Below are positions 42,501 to 42,929 of a stretch of 42,929 nucleotides of DNA, piece after piece. The position numbers were made by a program, and so were the translations under genes. Source of the DNA: Mucilaginibacter sp. (lineage in GTDB: Bacteria > Bacteroidota > Bacteroidia > Sphingobacteriales > Sphingobacteriaceae); the NCBI RefSeq assembly GCF_028288205.1, contig NZ_JAQBOD010000052.1:1-42929 (forward strand), in the 5' to 3' direction. The first letter of the stretch is position 1, and every line of letters begins with the position of its first letter. Under the pieces are notes generated by a model. That model did not search any database. It was not told the DNA's origin and saw nothing but the letters and a program-made list of their open reading frames with translations.

Positions 42501-42929
42501 AGAAAAAATGAGCGTTTTTATTAAACAGCACACAAGCACTGTCAAAGGCTTTTCTAAGGAAAATGGGTGGGTGATTTTAAGTGAAATAGAAGCACGAATA
42601 AAGTCAAAAATTGAATCAACCGGTACCCCACTAAAAAATTGGGATATACAAATCAACTATGGAATTAAGACCGGCTTCAATGAAGCGTTTATTATAGATC
42701 AAGCAAAGCGCGATGAACTACTAAAAAATTGTCCTGAAGCTGGCGAAATTATACGTCCGATTTTATTGGGCAAGAACATTAAGCGATATCAATTTAATTG
42801 GTATGATAAATGGATTATCTTCACTAGGAAAGGAATCGATATTGATCAATACCCAGCTATCAAGAATTATTTACACACTTTTTACGATAGTTTAAGACCA
42901 AGAAATAATAATGAGCCGACTGGAAGAAA
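39598..42929 (+). CDS. Type IIG restriction-modification enzyme (Eco57I-like), C-terminus beyond window
   Basis: An open frame of 1,110 codons from the ATG at 39598, running off the end. The N-terminus (to about 110) fits a PD-(D/E)xK nuclease: Asp75 (KTDFVIHLG) and Glu93-x-Lys95 (GILFEVKRPGNK). A long helical spacer follows. The N6-adenine methyltransferase has motif I ADPAVGSGHF (553-562) and motif IV IGNPPYIQLQ with NPPY at 848-851, and between them LFGVDINPNSVKICRLRLWI. After about 870 come FGYITSNKWMRANYGEAMRR and the start of a target-recognition region (INYGIKTGFNEAFII, LLGKNIKRY). Such single-chain enzymes both methylate and cut DNA, needing no partner genes. The gene is AT-rich compared with the kinase operon, suggesting horizontal origin. 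BREX PglX is an alternative for this architecture but lacks the N-terminal nuclease. Confidence 0.9.
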   Translation, partial: MTISISELTASLNKAYRLISPRRIDLDQFKKNLTLLLGLIDEKESEENVKIHLMDFLKNTYYNPDYLIATKGKTDFVIHLGKDSSAPSGILFEVKRPGNKADMVTQTNLNTKAMHELILYYLRERTNDKNNSLTHLVITNIYEWYIFDATIFEAIFNKNKQLLKAYSEWENKQKVSNSTDHFYKEIAKPFLDLFDKEISFTHFDLKKFLPLLDSTNNNDDELIPLYKFFTPIHLLKLPFLNDSNSLDKGFFSELLHIIGLEEVKDGGRKIIRRLPNDKRNPASFIENTINILEVENALRKIPSQFIQGENSEEQLFNVSLELSITWINRILFLKLLEAQLIKYHRGDRKYRFLNQQIVNDYDELYKLFFQVLAKQAKDRSLLIQSKYGHIPYLNSSLFEFSDLEECTFKVNALDDNLDIDLYANSVLKKASNYQPVGTKNTLHYLFDFLDAYNFASVGKEEVQEENKTIINAAVLGLVFEKINGYKDGSIYTPGAVTTFLCHETIRKAVIKKFNDSYNWKCESIADLKNYLKDKRNTKDILKFNDLINNIKIADPAVGSGHFLVSSLNELISIKSELGILADKDGSCLSEIEVSIANDELVVTYTDLKFFDYSIKSSSAMANVVSPSEQRIQSTLFEEKRKIIEHCLFGVDINPNSVKICRLRLWIELLKHTYYKPGDYLELETLPNIDINIKQGNSLLSKYSLTEDLSEVFKKQKFSIWDYRNAVQAYKEESDKDAKEEFKEFIKKIKEQFHETVGRRDPRRKKLSEQRGNLGLAQNNFDLFGQKRTEKEMELEVRRISLHIEKIEQEIKEIENNAVYKNAFEWRFEFPEVLDDNGDFEGFEVVIGNPPYIQLQKMGADADVLQKCGYETFTRTGDIYCLFYEQATRLLKPGYFFGYITSNKWMRANYGEAMRRFLLEKTNPLLLVDFGGYQVFESATVDTNMLIAQKAPYTGETETCLLDKSLGSLEKMSVFIKQHTSTVKGFSKENGWVILSEIEARIKSKIESTGTPLKNWDIQINYGIKTGFNEAFIIDQAKRDELLKNCPEAGEIIRPILLGKNIKRYQFNWYDKWIIFTRKGIDIDQYPAIKNYLHTFYDSLRPRNNNEPTGR

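Noticed and set aside
39598..42929. BREX PglX methyltransferase
   Set aside because: A nuclease-like D...ExK head is present and no BREX genes are visible upstream; Type IIG fits better, although the downstream side is unseen.

Overview
The window looks like a chromosomal segment of a Bacteroidota bacterium, most likely family Sphingobacteriaceae (Mucilaginibacter/Pedobacter-like). The reasons are gene content and style: a TonB-dependent receptor with a carboxypeptidase-like N-terminal domain followed by a DUF4249 lipoprotein, many lipoproteins with Cys-Lys-Lys starts, an Ig-like adhesin fragment of the type secreted by gliding bacteria, a SigW-like ECF sigma factor, mitochondrial-type aconitase, DUF4386 and AIM6-like proteins, almost no Shine-Dalgarno sequences, and TAnnTTTG-type -7 boxes. 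No rRNA, tRNA, CRISPR array or intact transposase was found.

Layout. 1-3505 mixes two healthy genes (pirin and elongation factor P, both minus strand) with at least five decayed fragments: an HtrA-like protease start with an in-frame stop, a frameshifted small gene, a sigma-70 factor with two frameshifts, an HxlR-type regulator cut off at both sides, and the C-terminal end of a histidine kinase. 3584-5122 holds a small secreted protein and a DUF4386 membrane protein. 5714-10455 is a coherent three-gene block: an AraC-type regulator with an N-terminal CxxC, a surface lipoprotein with four InlB-like repeats and an ice-binding (DUF3494) domain, and an OmpA-family protein whose middle seems to be a second OmpA-like domain. 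10564-19683 carries GH16 and GH29 glycosidases, a GNAT acetyltransferase, a DoxX/DHFR-like pair, the TonB receptor/DUF4249 pair and two tandem AIM6-like phosphodiesterases.

19991-26368 is housekeeping DNA metabolism: recA, nth, an ECF sigma factor and uvrA. The uvrA frame contains a low-complexity in-frame insertion. 26492-33928 has a shortened adhesin, an RBBP9-like hydrolase, a peptide-binding lipoprotein, a PKD-GH16 lipoprotein and aconitase. Aconitase is bracketed by inverted copies of a GC-rich repeat, and the 1.1 kb upstream of it (33929-35028) is a cluster of palindromic repeats without genes.

35029-39424 contains a VOC protein, an orphan histidine-kinase dimerisation domain, a T7-lysozyme-like amidase, a small anchored protein, and a compact membrane protein/NarL-type kinase/response regulator operon. 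From 39598 to the window end runs an open reading frame of more than 1,110 codons that is visibly AT-richer than its neighbours: a Type IIG (Eco57I-like) restriction-modification enzyme, possibly the edge of a defence island.

No wholly new system can be proven from this sequence alone. The best candidates for follow-up are the CxxC-AraC/ice-binding lipoprotein/double-OmpA block, the repeat-derived insertion in UvrA, and whatever lies beyond the Type IIG gene.
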